From positions 1-37,525 of the forward strand of contig JAJEAI010000049.1 of the NCBI GenBank assembly GCA_022824205.1: 37,525 bases of DNA, in the 5' to 3' direction. A program made the translations under genes and the position numbers. Position 1 is the first letter of the stretch; every line of letters begins with the position of its first letter. Positions 25,290 through 34,633 of this stretch are shown one piece after another. Source of the DNA: Candidatus Binatia bacterium. GTDB taxonomy: Bacteria; Desulfobacterota; Binatia; UBA9968; JAJDTQ01. The notes below the pieces were generated by a model. The model worked only from the letters and a program-made list of their open reading frames with translations, ran no database searches and was not told the origin of the DNA.

Positions 25290-26945
25290 ATGGCCAACCA
25301 ACGACCCTACGAGGATTTACGCGAGTTCATCGGTGTGCTGGAGGATGCCGGCAAGCTCATCCGCATCACCCGGGAAGTGAACAAGGACACCGAGCTGCAG
25401 CCGCTGGTGCGCTTGCAGTTCCGCGGACTGCCCGACGAGCAGCGCAAGGCGTTCCTGTTCGAGAACGTGACGGATTCGAAAGGCCGCCGCTATGAGGGCT
25501 CGGTGCTGGTGGGCGGGCTCTCCGGCTCCACCGCCATCTACAGCCTGGGGCTCCGGTGCCGGCCGGAAGAGGTGCCGGACCGCTGGATCGAGGCCATGGA
25601 AAATCCGATCGCGCCGGTCATGGTGCCCTCCGGCCCGGTCCAGGAGGTAATCCACAAGGGCGACGACCTCGCCGCCAGCGGCGGCTTCACCCGCTTCCCC
25701 ATCCCCATCTCGACCCCCGGATTCGACAACGGCCCCTACATCACCGCGGGCCACTGGATCACCAAGGACCCGGAGACCGGCGCGCGCAACGTCGGCAACT
25801 ACCGCGGGCTGGTGAAATCGCCGCTCCGTTGCGGCGCCAACTCGGGCACCCCCCAGGATCTGTCGGCCCACTGGGAGAGGTGCCGGGAGCGGGGCATCCC
25901 TCTGGAGGTGGCCATCGCCGTGGGCACGGTGCCCGCGGCCTCCTATACGGCCACCCAGAAGGTTCCCCCCGACATGGACGAGTTGGCCCTGGCGGGCGGA
26001 CTGGCCCGAACCCCGGTCCAGTTGGTGAAGTGCCAGACCGTCGACCTGGAGGTGCCGGCCACCTCGGAGGTGGTGTTCGAGGGCATCATCCCCACCCACT
26101 ACCTGGAAGAGGAAGGCCCCTTCGGCGAGTCCATGGGCTACGTCGACCCCCGGACCATCGGCCCGGTGATGGAGCTCACCTGCGTGACGCATCGCAAGGA
26201 CCCCATCTGGGTCTCCATCATCAGCCAGGTGACCCCCAGCGAGAGCTCCAAGATCAAGGCCATGGGCATGAGCACCCTGGTGCACCGCTACCTCACCGGC
26301 AAGGGCTTCGAATCGGTGAAGGAAGTCTACATGATGGAGGAGCTGGTGAACATGCGGCCCTACGTCGCCGTGCGCCTGGACAAGAAGGACGACGGCGAGC
26401 CCCGGCGGGTCATGGACGCCGTGCTGCGGTACGGCGACCGGGTGGGCAAGTTCATCGTGGCGGTGGACGAGGACATCAACGTCGGCGACCCCGTGGCCGT
26501 CACCTGGGCCATCACCCACCGCTGCCAACCGCACCGGGACGTGACCATCGTCCCCGACCGGCCCTTCGGCGCCACCCCCATCGGCATGGTGGTGAGCCAC
26601 CCGTCGAGCCGCTACGACGCCACCGACTCGGCACTCCTGATCGACGCCACCCGCAAGGCCGACCTGCCGCCGCTGTCGCTGCCCAAGAAGCCCTACATGG
26701 AGCGGGCGGTGGAACTCTGGAAGGAGCTGGGGCTCCCCGAGCTGCAGCTCAAGGAGCCGTGGCACGGCTACCTCATGGGTCTGTGGCCCGACGAGCTGGA
26801 CGAGGAGGCGCGCATGGCGGCCGAGGGCGATTACGAGAAGGTGGGCGAAAAGCTCGAAGGCACGCGCGTCGGCGTCGGCGAAGGACAGACCCTCAAGTCC
26901 ATCCGGCTGGAATGGGGCAAGACCCACGCCGGGCGGTCCGTGTAG
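25290..26945 (+). CDS. UbiD-family prenyl-FMN-dependent (de)carboxylase 1
   Basis: The 551-residue protein belongs to the UbiD family, which uses prenylated FMN to remove or add CO2 on aromatic and alpha,beta-unsaturated acids. The metal and cofactor motifs are conserved: NVGNYR (167-172) and EEEGPFGE (273-280), which contain the Asn, Arg and Glu positions known from Fdc1 and UbiD. A helix-rich C-terminus (about 470-551) serves dimerisation in the family. It needs a UbiX flavin prenyltransferase, which is not in the window. The start is the ATG at 25290; no strong ribosome-binding site is visible. It leads the plus-strand catabolic island, 88 bases before the 2Fe-2S subunit gene. Substrate unknown. 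Confidence 0.9.
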   Translation: MANQRPYEDLREFIGVLEDAGKLIRITREVNKDTELQPLVRLQFRGLPDEQRKAFLFENVTDSKGRRYEGSVLVGGLSGSTAIYSLGLRCRPEEVPDRWIEAMENPIAPVMVPSGPVQEVIHKGDDLAASGGFTRFPIPISTPGFDNGPYITAGHWITKDPETGARNVGNYRGLVKSPLRCGANSGTPQDLSAHWERCRERGIPLEVAIAVGTVPAASYTATQKVPPDMDELALAGGLARTPVQLVKCQTVDLEVPATSEVVFEGIIPTHYLEEEGPFGESMGYVDPRTIGPVMELTCVTHRKDPIWVSIISQVTPSESSKIKAMGMSTLVHRYLTGKGFESVKEVYMMEELVNMRPYVAVRLDKKDDGEPRRVMDAVLRYGDRVGKFIVAVDEDINVGDPVAVTWAITHRCQPHRDVTIVPDRPFGATPIGMVVSHPSSRYDATDSALLIDATRKADLPPLSLPKKPYMERAVELWKELGLPELQLKEPWHGYLMGLWPDELDEEARMAAEGDYEKVGEKLEGTRVGVGEGQTLKSIRLEWGKTHAGRSV

Positions 26946-27033
26946 GGAAGGCGCCGGACGCCGCGCGTCACGGAACGCCGCGACCGGAACGGGCTTTCCA
27001 CACGGCCGCGGGTCCGAAAATTCGAGGTCAACG

Positions 27034-27588
27034 ATGAAAAGAGAAATGGTACTGACCGTCAACGGCGAGGAGCACGACGTCGAGATCGAGCCCAACCGCC
27101 TGCTGCTGGAGGCCCTGCGCGACGACGTTGGCCTCACCGGCACCAAGGAGGGTTGCAGCATCGGTGTCTGCGGCGCGTGCAGCGTCATCGTGGACGGGCG
27201 GCTGGTGAGCGCATGCCTGACGCTGGCCGCGGCCTGCGAAGGAAAGAAGATCGAGACCATCGAAGGACTCGCCGAGGACGGCGAGTTGCACCCGTTGCAG
27301 CGGGCGTTCGTGCAGTACGGGGGCTTCCAGTGCGGCATCTGCACCCCGGGCCAGATCATGGCGGCCAAGGCGCTGCTGGACCACAATCCGAACCCGACCA
27401 CCGACGAGGTCAAGGAATGGATGTCGGCCAACCTGTGCCGCTGCACCGGCTACTACAAGATCCTGGAGTCGGTCATGGCCGTGGTGGAAGGCAAAGTGGA
27501 CGAAGGCCGCCGCGACGAAGCCGTGCGCCAAGCCAGGATCCAGAGCCTGTACCAGTCGGACACCTACAAGAGCGACACGTCGGACTAG
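27034..27588 (+). CDS. 2Fe-2S subunit of a xanthine dehydrogenase-family molybdenum hydroxylase
   Basis: The 184-residue protein carries two 2Fe-2S clusters and passes electrons from the Mo site to FAD. The plant-type cluster uses Cys41, 46, 49 and 61 (GCSIGVCGAC). The second uses Cys100, 103, 135 and 137 (CGICTPG and CRCTGYY). GAGG before the ATG supports the start. The usual subunit is about 155-165 residues; here a charged tail of some 25 residues follows. The stop codon TAG (27586-27588) falls on the edge of the MITE-like element, so the original C-terminus was probably changed by that insertion. The Mo subunit begins 271 bases later, beyond the element. Confidence 0.95.
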   Translation: MKREMVLTVNGEEHDVEIEPNRLLLEALRDDVGLTGTKEGCSIGVCGACSVIVDGRLVSACLTLAAACEGKKIETIEGLAEDGELHPLQRAFVQYGGFQCGICTPGQIMAAKALLDHNPNPTTDEVKEWMSANLCRCTGYYKILESVMAVVEGKVDEGRRDEAVRQARIQSLYQSDTYKSDTSD

Positions 27589-27796
27589 TGTTGCGTTTCG
27601 CGAAAACGTTGACGAAGATGCGCGGGAATCTATTGTCGTCGGCAAGGCGCCATCACCCGTAGGGACGACCCGCGGTCGCCCCAGTGGCGGGGACTACCCC
27701 GAGGAGGACCCCGGGTCAAGCCCGGGGTGACGTAACGCAGCCGACGGCAAAAGGACAAGCAGATTCGTCAACGTTTTCGCGGAACGCAACACTAGT
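27584..27796. mobile_element. MITE-like element with 33-bp terminal inverted repeats
   Basis: The left end ACTAGTGTTGCGTTTCGCGA... (27584-27616) is matched by the complement of 27764-27796 with a single mismatch in 33 positions. The enclosed DNA is about 147 bases, has no gene and contains further short palindromes (ACCCCGGGTCAAGCCCGGGG). Both ends carry ACTAGT, itself a palindrome, so a TA or CTAG target duplication fits; TA would suggest an IS630/Tc1-type transposase acting in trans. The element separates two subunit genes of one enzyme. Confidence 0.8.
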
Positions 27797-27859
27797 GTCG
27801 TGTCTGGTTAATTCGCGTAGCGGCCACCGTGCGTAGCGGCCACCTTCCTTGGGGGAAAC

Positions 27860-30148
27860 ATGAGCAAGGCAGAGAACTTCGCGGTACTCGGGCAGAACGT
27901 GGACCGCTTCGAGGGCCACGACAAGGTCACGGGAAGCGCGGCGTACGTCGCCGACGTGTTCCTTCCCGGAATGCTGACGGGCCGGATACTGAGGAGTCCC
28001 CTGCCCCACGCGCGCATCCGCAACATCGACACCAGCCGGGCGGAGAAGCTCCGCGGCGTCAAGGCCGTGGTCACCGCCGAGGACACCATCAAGAAGGGGT
28101 GGGGGGTGTTCTTCCCGGACCAGTACCCGCTGTCCGTGGGCAAGGCCCGTTACGTCGGCGAGGAAGTGGCGGCGGTGGCCGCCGTCGACCGCGACACCGC
28201 GGAGGAGGCGCTGGAGCTCATCGACGTCGACTGGGAGGAGCTGCCGGCGGTGTTCGACGCCGCGGAGGCCATGCAGCCGGACGCGCCCCTGATCCACGAG
28301 GAGAAGGAGAACAACATCGCCCTCACCATCGACGTGGTGCGGGGCGACATCGACGCGGCCTTCAAGGACTCGGACCTGGTCATCGAGGAAAGCTTCGAGA
28401 GCGTGCCCCAGTGGCACTCGGCCATCGAGACCATCGGCAGCGTCGCCGACTACTCGGCCAACGGCAAGTACACCGTCTACATGAACACCCAGACGCTGTT
28501 CATGGCGCGCATGCGCCTGGCCACGGCCCTGGGCGTGCGCGAAGCCGACGTGCGCGTGCTCCAGACCGCCGTGGGCGGGGGCTTCGGCGGCAAGTCCTGC
28601 GACGACAACAACGCCATGGTGGCGGCGATCCTGGCACGCAAGGCGCGCCGGCCGGTGAAAATCATCAACACACGGGAGGAGGAGTTCCTGGCCGGCAGCC
28701 GGCCGCGGGTCAACATGAAGGTGTGGGTGCGCATGGGCTTCAAGAAGGACGGCCGCATCCGCGCCAAGCACATGCGCATCATCGCGGACAACGGCGCCTA
28801 CAGCGGCAAGGCCCCGGCCATCACCGGCGTGGCCGCGCTGCGCCACGACACCTGCTACAAGTACTCGGACGTGCGTTCCGAGGCCTACCTGGTCTACACC
28901 AACAAGATACCCACCGGCGCCTTCCGGGGCTTCGGCAACCCGTCGGCGGAGTTCTCCGTCGAGCAGATGATGGACATCGCCGCCGACGAGCTGGGCATGG
29001 ACCCGTTCGAGATGGCGCGCCTCAACGCGGCCGAGGAGGGCTACGTCTCGCCCCACGGCAACCGGGTCATAAGCTGCGAGCTCAGGCAGTGCATCGACCG
29101 CACCGAGCGCATGATCGGGTGGAAGGAGAAACGCGCCGCCCGCAAGCCCAACCGCGGCCTGGGCATGGGCTGCACCGTGCACGTGAGCGGCAAGCGCCAC
29201 TTCGGCGACTACGACGGCAGCTCGGCCACCATCAAGATGAACGAGGACGGCAAGGCTTTCATCCTGAGCGGCGAGGGCGAGACCGGCCAGGGGCACTGGA
29301 CCGCCATGTGCCAAATCGCCGCCGAGGAGCTGGGCGTCCCCTTCTCCGACGTGGCCATCTCCGAGGCCGACACCGACCTCACCACCTTCTGCCTCGGCAA
29401 CTACGCCAGCCGGCTCACCTACGTGGCCGGCAACGCGGTGAAGAACGCGGCCACCGCGGTCAAGGAAATCCTGCACGACACCGCCGCGGAAATGCTGGAA
29501 TGCGACCCCTCGGACCTGGTGTCGCGGGACGGCTTCATCTTCGTCAAGGGCGCCGAGCAGCGCTCCATCAGCGTGGCCGACGTGGTGCGCGGCCGGCAGT
29601 TCCGGCGCGGCGGCGCGCCCGTGGTGGCATCGGGCAGCTTCGACGCCGACTCCGTGAGCCAGGATGCGCTGCGCTTCGGCAACGAGTCCGGCGCCTACAA
29701 CTTCGGCTGCCAGGCGGCGGAGGTGGAGGTGGACCCGGACACGGGCCACGTCAAGGTGATCCAGTACGCGGTGGCGTCGGACTGCGGCACGGTGATCTAC
29801 CCCATCGGCGCTGAGGGCCAAGTGGAAGGCTCCATCGCCCAGGGGCTTGGCTACGCGCTCATCGAAGGCATGCGCATGGAGGAAGGCCGCCCCGTCAACC
29901 CCAACTTCAGCGACTACCGGCTGGCCTCCATGCGCGACATGCCCGACCTCGTGCACGAGTTCGCCGACTCCTACGAGCCCACCGGCCCGTTCGGTGCCAA
30001 GGGGCTGGGCGAACTGGGCATGGACCCGGTGGCGGCCATCATCAGCAACGCCATCTACGACGCCGTGGGCGTGCGCATCCGCACCCTCCCCATCACCGCG
30101 GAAAAGGTGCTGCGCGCCTTGCAGGAAAAGAAGAAGAACGGGAGCTGA
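27860..30148 (+). CDS. Molybdopterin-binding catalytic subunit of a xanthine dehydrogenase-family hydroxylase
   Basis: The 762-residue protein is the large subunit that hydroxylates a substrate carbon with oxygen from water. It has the aldehyde-oxidase a/b hammerhead fold N-terminally (about 20-125) and the Mo-binding domains after it. Motifs include VGGGFGGKSCDDNN, GAFRGFGNP (353-361), GEGETGQGHW and GAKGLGELG with the catalytic Glu718. The active-site loop lacks the AYxCSFR sequence of carbon monoxide dehydrogenase, so this is a hydroxylase and not a CO dehydrogenase. The start has GGGGGAAAC directly upstream. It is followed four bases later by the FAD subunit. Substrate unknown; N-heterocycles, aldehydes or aromatic acids are usual for the family. 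Confidence 0.95.
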   Translation: MSKAENFAVLGQNVDRFEGHDKVTGSAAYVADVFLPGMLTGRILRSPLPHARIRNIDTSRAEKLRGVKAVVTAEDTIKKGWGVFFPDQYPLSVGKARYVGEEVAAVAAVDRDTAEEALELIDVDWEELPAVFDAAEAMQPDAPLIHEEKENNIALTIDVVRGDIDAAFKDSDLVIEESFESVPQWHSAIETIGSVADYSANGKYTVYMNTQTLFMARMRLATALGVREADVRVLQTAVGGGFGGKSCDDNNAMVAAILARKARRPVKIINTREEEFLAGSRPRVNMKVWVRMGFKKDGRIRAKHMRIIADNGAYSGKAPAITGVAALRHDTCYKYSDVRSEAYLVYTNKIPTGAFRGFGNPSAEFSVEQMMDIAADELGMDPFEMARLNAAEEGYVSPHGNRVISCELRQCIDRTERMIGWKEKRAARKPNRGLGMGCTVHVSGKRHFGDYDGSSATIKMNEDGKAFILSGEGETGQGHWTAMCQIAAEELGVPFSDVAISEADTDLTTFCLGNYASRLTYVAGNAVKNAATAVKEILHDTAAEMLECDPSDLVSRDGFIFVKGAEQRSISVADVVRGRQFRRGGAPVVASGSFDADSVSQDALRFGNESGAYNFGCQAAEVEVDPDTGHVKVIQYAVASDCGTVIYPIGAEGQVEGSIAQGLGYALIEGMRMEEGRPVNPNFSDYRLASMRDMPDLVHEFADSYEPTGPFGAKGLGELGMDPVAAIISNAIYDAVGVRIRTLPITAEKVLRALQEKKKNGS

Positions 30149-30152
30149 AAAC

Positions 30153-31016
30153 ATGCGTGCCAAGTTCGAATACTACGCGCCCACGAGCCTCGACGAGGCC
30201 TGCGCGCTGCTTCGGGAACACGAGGGCGATGCCAAGCTCCTGGCCGGCGGCACCGCCCTGGTGATGTGGCTGCGCATGGGGCTTCTGAGCCCGGGCTACG
30301 TCATCGACCTGGAGAACGTGCCGGGACTCGACGGCATCACCTACGACCCCGCCGGCGGCCTGCGCATCGGCGCCGGTGTGAAGCACCGGGACCTGGAGCT
30401 GTGCCCGGAAGTGCGGGAGCACTACCCCCTGCTCCGGGAGACCTTCTACAAGGTGGCGCAGCCGCGCATCCGCCTCATGGCCACCGTGGGCGGCAACCTC
30501 AGCCACGGCGATCCCATGACCGATCCCGGCGCGAGCTTCATGGCCCTGGACGCCGAGGTGACGCTGCGCAGCAGCCGCGGTGAGCGCACTCTGTCGGTGG
30601 AGGAGTTCTTCGTCGACTACTACGAGACCGCGCTGGAGCCCGACGAGATCCTCACCGCGATTCACGTGCCGCCGCCGGCCGGACGGGTGTGGTCCCACAT
30701 CAAGTTCACCCCGCGCAGCGAGGAGGACTTCGCCACCGTGGGCGTGGCCGTGACCCTGGCCGGCGAAAACAGCCGCTGCGACGACGTGCGCATCGCTCTG
30801 AACTCCGTGGGCCCCACCATCTTCCGCGCCCGCGCCGCCGAAGATGCGCTGCGCGGCCGGGACCTGAGCCCGGCGCGGATCGAGGAGGCCGGCGCCGCCG
30901 CCGCCGACGCGTCCGACCCCATCGAGGACGTACGCGGCTCGTCCGACTACAAGCGCGAGCTGACCGCCGTTTTCGTGCGCCGGGCCCTGGAACAGGCGGC
31001 GGCGCGGTTGGGCTGA
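30153..31016 (+). CDS. FAD-binding subunit of the molybdenum hydroxylase
   Basis: The 287-residue medium subunit passes electrons from the 2Fe-2S clusters to the final acceptor. FAD-binding motifs are AGGT (31-34) and TVGGN (111-115), followed by SHGDPMTD. A C-terminal CO-dehydrogenase flavoprotein domain covers about 180-285. The length has no room for the extra 4Fe-4S loop of 4-hydroxybenzoyl-CoA reductase, so it is not that enzyme. GGGAG lies nine bases before the ATG. The subunit order in this locus is 2Fe-2S, Mo, FAD. Confidence 0.95.
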   Translation: MRAKFEYYAPTSLDEACALLREHEGDAKLLAGGTALVMWLRMGLLSPGYVIDLENVPGLDGITYDPAGGLRIGAGVKHRDLELCPEVREHYPLLRETFYKVAQPRIRLMATVGGNLSHGDPMTDPGASFMALDAEVTLRSSRGERTLSVEEFFVDYYETALEPDEILTAIHVPPPAGRVWSHIKFTPRSEEDFATVGVAVTLAGENSRCDDVRIALNSVGPTIFRARAAEDALRGRDLSPARIEEAGAAAADASDPIEDVRGSSDYKRELTAVFVRRALEQAAARLG

Positions 31017-31040
31017 GGGAGCGAAGCACTTGTCGCCGAA

Positions 31041-31147
31041 CCGTCATTCCCGCGGAAGCGGGAATCCAGGGGTGGTGGTGGTGGGGCACTACAGCGGCGT
31101 TTCCCCACCCCACCCCTCCTGGATTCCCGCTTCCGCGGGAATGACGG
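31041..31147. repeat. Family-A palindromic repeat, copy 2 (about 107 bp)
   Basis: The arms CCGTCATTCCCGCGGAAGCG and its complement (to 31147) enclose a core with GGGGCACTACAGCGGCGTTT. The arms are perfect over 30 bases. It starts 25 bases after the FAD-subunit stop. A TTCGACACAGCC boundary word follows at about 31178-31189. Confidence 0.9.
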
Positions 31148-31267
31148 TTCAGGGGGTTGTGGCTCTCTCAGATGGTGGTTCGACACAGCCGGGGAAGCCT
31201 GAATGACGGCACGGGCCAGCAGCGTCCTTTCGTGTCCGAAGAAGGTCAGACAAAACACGGGTAGATC

Positions 31268-32851
31268 ATGTCCATAGACGAAAACTGGGACGTCATCCTC
31301 ATCGGCGCGGGGCAGAACAACTTCGCGCTCGGCACCTACCTGGGCATGGCCGGTCTGGAGACCGTCATCTGCGAGAGCCGGCTGGAGAACGGCGGGCGGC
31401 TTTTCTCCGAGGAGATCACCCTGCCCGGCTACTGGCACAACAGCCTCGCCTATTTCCAGGACAACCGGGAGGTCTCCCCGGTGTGGCGGGAACTCGACTG
31501 GGAGAACGGGCACCACGCCGAGTTCGTGACCCCGCCGGTGATCAGCACCCTGTTGCTGCCCGGCGGCGCCTCGGTCTCCCACCACCAGGACCTGGAGGGC
31601 ACGCTGGCCTCGCTGGCGCACCACTCCGCCGCGGACCGGGCCGCCTGGAAGGACGCGCACGAACGCTTTCGCGGCATCGTCCGGGACATCGTGATCCCCT
31701 CGTACTATGCCCCGCCCGAGGCTCCAGGCGCGCTCGATGAGCGCATCGCCGCGGACCCCGCGGGTGCCGACTTCCTGCGCCTGGCGCGCCTGAGCGCCGC
31801 GGAAGCGGCGGAGCAGCTCTTCGAGAGCGAGGCCGTGCGCACCCTGGTGCTGTCGCAGATGGCCATCCCGCGCGGCTGGGCGCTCGACTACGAAGGCGGC
31901 GGGCGCGAAGTGCTGGCGCTCATCGCCGGCGACGAGCGCCCGCAGCTCGCGCGCGGCGGCTCCCACTCCATCGCCCAGGTGCTGCAGCGCGCCTACGTGA
32001 TGCACGGCGGCCAGATCCGCGCGCTGCACCACGTGGACAAGGTCCTGGTGGAGGACGGCCGCGCGGTGGGCGTACGGTTGCGCGACGGACGCGAGTGGAA
32101 GGCACGGCGGGCGGTGGTGTCCAACGTGGATCCCCACGGCACCTTCATCGACATGGTGGGCGAAGAGCACCTGGAGGGCGGTTTCGCGCAAGCCGTGCGC
32201 GCCATCGAGCCCGACGAGTTTTCCTACTTCCAGGTGCACCTGGCGCTCAAGGCCCCCCTGCGCTTCGCCGTGCACGAGGCCGCGGACGGGTTCGTGGGCC
32301 AGGCCATGAACGTCAACTACGGCCCGCGCTCCGTCGCGGACCTCCAGGCCATGTGGCGCGAGATCCGCGCCGGCGTGTTCCCGGAGCACCCCTGCCTGCA
32401 CGTCACCTGCCCCACCTGGTTCGACGCGCTGCAGGCACCGCCGGCCAAGCACACGGCATCGGTGTTCATGCCCGTGCCCTACCAACTCAACGGCCACCGG
32501 CCGGAGGACTGGGTCCGTCTCAAGGAGAGCTTCATGGAGCGGGTGCTTTCGGCCCTGCGCGACGTCGCCACCAACCTCACGGACGACAACATCGTGATGA
32601 AGGTGCCCATGGACCCGTGCTACCTGTCCGGCCGCTGGCAGAACATGCGCCGCGGCTCGGTGTGGGTGGCCCGGAAGACCCCGGACCAGATGGGCGACAA
32701 CCGTCCCATCCCCCAACTGGCGCAATACCGCACGCCCATCCGGGGACTCTACCAGGTGGGCGTGGCCACGCACCCGGCGGATGCCGTCATCGCCGGCTCC
32801 GGGCGCGCCGCGTGGAGCGTCATGCGGGAGGACCTGGGGCTGGGGAATTAA
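31268..32851 (+). CDS. Phytoene-desaturase-like FAD oxidoreductase 1
   Basis: The 527-residue flavoprotein has an N-terminal dinucleotide-binding fold with GAGQNN (13-18) and acidic Glu36 ending the second strand. A conserved NGGRLFSEE (41-49) follows, as in carotenoid desaturases, CrtO ketolases and PYROXD2-like proteins. The C-terminal FAD motif GLYQVGVATHPADAVIAGSG (near 495-515) is also typical. It has no signal peptide. Family members desaturate, isomerise or oxidise lipophilic or alicyclic compounds, and carotenoid genes are absent here. So it more likely serves the neighbouring catabolic set. It shares the family and neighbourhood with the next gene but the two are quite different in sequence. 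Confidence 0.85.
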   Translation: MSIDENWDVILIGAGQNNFALGTYLGMAGLETVICESRLENGGRLFSEEITLPGYWHNSLAYFQDNREVSPVWRELDWENGHHAEFVTPPVISTLLLPGGASVSHHQDLEGTLASLAHHSAADRAAWKDAHERFRGIVRDIVIPSYYAPPEAPGALDERIAADPAGADFLRLARLSAAEAAEQLFESEAVRTLVLSQMAIPRGWALDYEGGGREVLALIAGDERPQLARGGSHSIAQVLQRAYVMHGGQIRALHHVDKVLVEDGRAVGVRLRDGREWKARRAVVSNVDPHGTFIDMVGEEHLEGGFAQAVRAIEPDEFSYFQVHLALKAPLRFAVHEAADGFVGQAMNVNYGPRSVADLQAMWREIRAGVFPEHPCLHVTCPTWFDALQAPPAKHTASVFMPVPYQLNGHRPEDWVRLKESFMERVLSALRDVATNLTDDNIVMKVPMDPCYLSGRWQNMRRGSVWVARKTPDQMGDNRPIPQLAQYRTPIRGLYQVGVATHPADAVIAGSGRAAWSVMREDLGLGN

Positions 32852-32961
32852 CCGTCCGTGCGCCCCCGCGCACCAAGTGCACGGAAGGTGTGAGTCGCGT
32901 CGTCCTGGCAACGGGCGCCGGCCCGAGCGACATACAAGCTGGATACGGAGGCGGGTGAACC

Positions 32962-34617
32962 ATGGCGAAGGTAATGCACTACGACGGCGTGGTGATCGGC
33001 GCGGGCCACAACGGCATGATCTGCGCCGGCTACCTGGGGAAGTCCGGGCAGAAGATCCTCGTCATCGAAAAGAACATGGAGGTGGGCGGGGGCCTCGACT
33101 CCCACGAGGACCGCAACTATCCGGGGTTCTGGCACAACATCCACTCGGTGTTCCATCGCGGCCTGATGATGCTGCCGTGGTTCCAGGACCTCGAGATGGA
33201 GCGCATGGGCATCCACTACTACAAGCCCGACCCGGGCGTGGTGCAGCACTTCCTCGACCGCACCTACCTGGGCTGGTTCGCCGACGTGGAGCGCACCATC
33301 GCCACCATCGAGCAGTTCTCCAGGAAGGACGCGGCAAGCTTCCGGGACATCTGGGGCCGCTGGCAGCCGGTGGTGAAAAACGTCGTGTTCCCGGAGACCT
33401 ACTGCCCGCCCATCCCCATGGGCGAGAAGCGGCCGCTGCTGGAAGGACTGCCCGAGGGGCAGGAGTACCTGCGCTACTTCGACACCACGCCCGAACAGTT
33501 CATCCTGGAGCACTTCGAGCACACCCGCGTGCGCGCCTTCATCGGCTTCCTGGCGGTGATGCGCGGCTACGAGCTGGACGCTCCCAACACGGGGTACCTG
33601 GTGCCTGCCATGATCGCCTGGGGGGTCAACCCGCAGCTCTGCCGCGGCACCTCCCACGCCCTGGGCGACAACCTGGCGCACATGCTGTCGCACAACGGCG
33701 TGGACTACATCGAGGCCGTGGGCGTCGAGCGCATCCTGGTGGACGGCGGGCGTGCCAGCGGCGTAGTGCTGGAGGACGGCACGGTAGTGCACGCCAAGCG
33801 CTTCGTCGCCTCCAACGTGAACCCGGTGGAGACCTTCATCAAGCTCGTGGGAGCGGAGAACCTCGACGCGGAGTTCAGCGCCAAGGCGGCGGCGTTCAAA
33901 TTCTCCAAGACCACCCCGATCTTCGCCACCAACCTGGCCCTGAACGAGCGGCCCCGCTACATCACCGAAGACGCACATCCCGAGGTGGCCGAGAGCTTCA
34001 TGCACATCGTCGGGCTGGAGACCTACGAGGAACTGCGAGACCTCTTCGACGACTGCCGCACCGGCCAGCTTCCGCGCAAGCCCTTCATGAACGGCGCCAC
34101 CCCCTCGTACCACGACCCCACCCAGGCGCCGCCGGGCAAGGCCACCGCCTTCATGTGGCAGCTCTCGCCCTACAACCTGTGGGGCAACCCCCTCAACTGG
34201 GACAAGGTCCGGGCCGAGTGGTTCGAGCGCCAGCTCGGCGTATGGCGGCAATACGCGCCCAACCTCACCGACGAGAACATCCTGTCGCGCGACTCCACCA
34301 CGCCGCTGGACATCGAACGCCACGACCGAAACATGTACGAGGGCGACTGGATGGTGGGAGAGTACACCGGCGACCAAGCGCTGGAAAACCGCCCCTTCCC
34401 CGGCTGGGGCCACTACCGCACACCCGTTTCCGGGCTCTACCTGTGCGGCAGCTCCTGCCACCCCGGCGGCAACATCACCGGAGCGCCGGGATACAACGCC
34501 GCCCAGATCATCGCCCGGGACCTGGGCATGAAACTCTGGTGGGAGCCGCTTGACCTGCGCCGGCAGCTACGGGAGATGAACGAGCGCGCCGCGGCCAGCG
34601 CCAGCGCGGCGGGGTAG
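32962..34617 (+). CDS. Phytoene-desaturase-like FAD oxidoreductase 2
   Basis: The 551-residue flavoprotein opens with VVIGAGHNGMICAGYLG, where GAGHNG (13-18) is the FAD phosphate loop and Glu36 binds the ribose. VGGGLDSHED follows. The C-terminal part has GLYLCGSSCHPGGNITGAPG, the typical second FAD motif. The N-terminal YPGFWHNIHSVFHRG parallels LPGYWHNSLAYFQDN in oxidoreductase 1, so the two may form a hetero-oligomer or act successively. The start at 32962 has GGAGGCGGG ten bases upstream. The pair is framed by family-A repeats. Substrate unknown. Confidence 0.85.
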   Translation: MAKVMHYDGVVIGAGHNGMICAGYLGKSGQKILVIEKNMEVGGGLDSHEDRNYPGFWHNIHSVFHRGLMMLPWFQDLEMERMGIHYYKPDPGVVQHFLDRTYLGWFADVERTIATIEQFSRKDAASFRDIWGRWQPVVKNVVFPETYCPPIPMGEKRPLLEGLPEGQEYLRYFDTTPEQFILEHFEHTRVRAFIGFLAVMRGYELDAPNTGYLVPAMIAWGVNPQLCRGTSHALGDNLAHMLSHNGVDYIEAVGVERILVDGGRASGVVLEDGTVVHAKRFVASNVNPVETFIKLVGAENLDAEFSAKAAAFKFSKTTPIFATNLALNERPRYITEDAHPEVAESFMHIVGLETYEELRDLFDDCRTGQLPRKPFMNGATPSYHDPTQAPPGKATAFMWQLSPYNLWGNPLNWDKVRAEWFERQLGVWRQYAPNLTDENILSRDSTTPLDIERHDRNMYEGDWMVGEYTGDQALENRPFPGWGHYRTPVSGLYLCGSSCHPGGNITGAPGYNAAQIIARDLGMKLWWEPLDLRRQLREMNERAAASASAAG

Positions 34618-34633
34618 CGGCACCCTGTTGGCC

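Noticed and set aside
27716..30163. An 815-codon minus-strand frame opposite the Mo subunit
   Set aside because: It is a His/Val/Gly-rich shadow of the Mo-binding subunit, which has complete family motifs on the plus strand.
27034..31016. Aerobic carbon monoxide dehydrogenase (CoxSLM)
   Set aside because: The subunit set matches, but the Mo subunit lacks the AYxCSFR loop with the copper-binding Cys; it reads GAFRGFGNP.
27034..31016. 4-Hydroxybenzoyl-CoA reductase
   Set aside because: The FAD subunit (287 residues) lacks space and Cys residues for the extra 4Fe-4S cluster.
31268..34617. Carotenoid biosynthesis genes crtI/crtO
   Set aside because: The FAD motifs fit the superfamily, but no phytoene synthase, cyclase or other carotenoid gene is nearby and the neighbours are catabolic.
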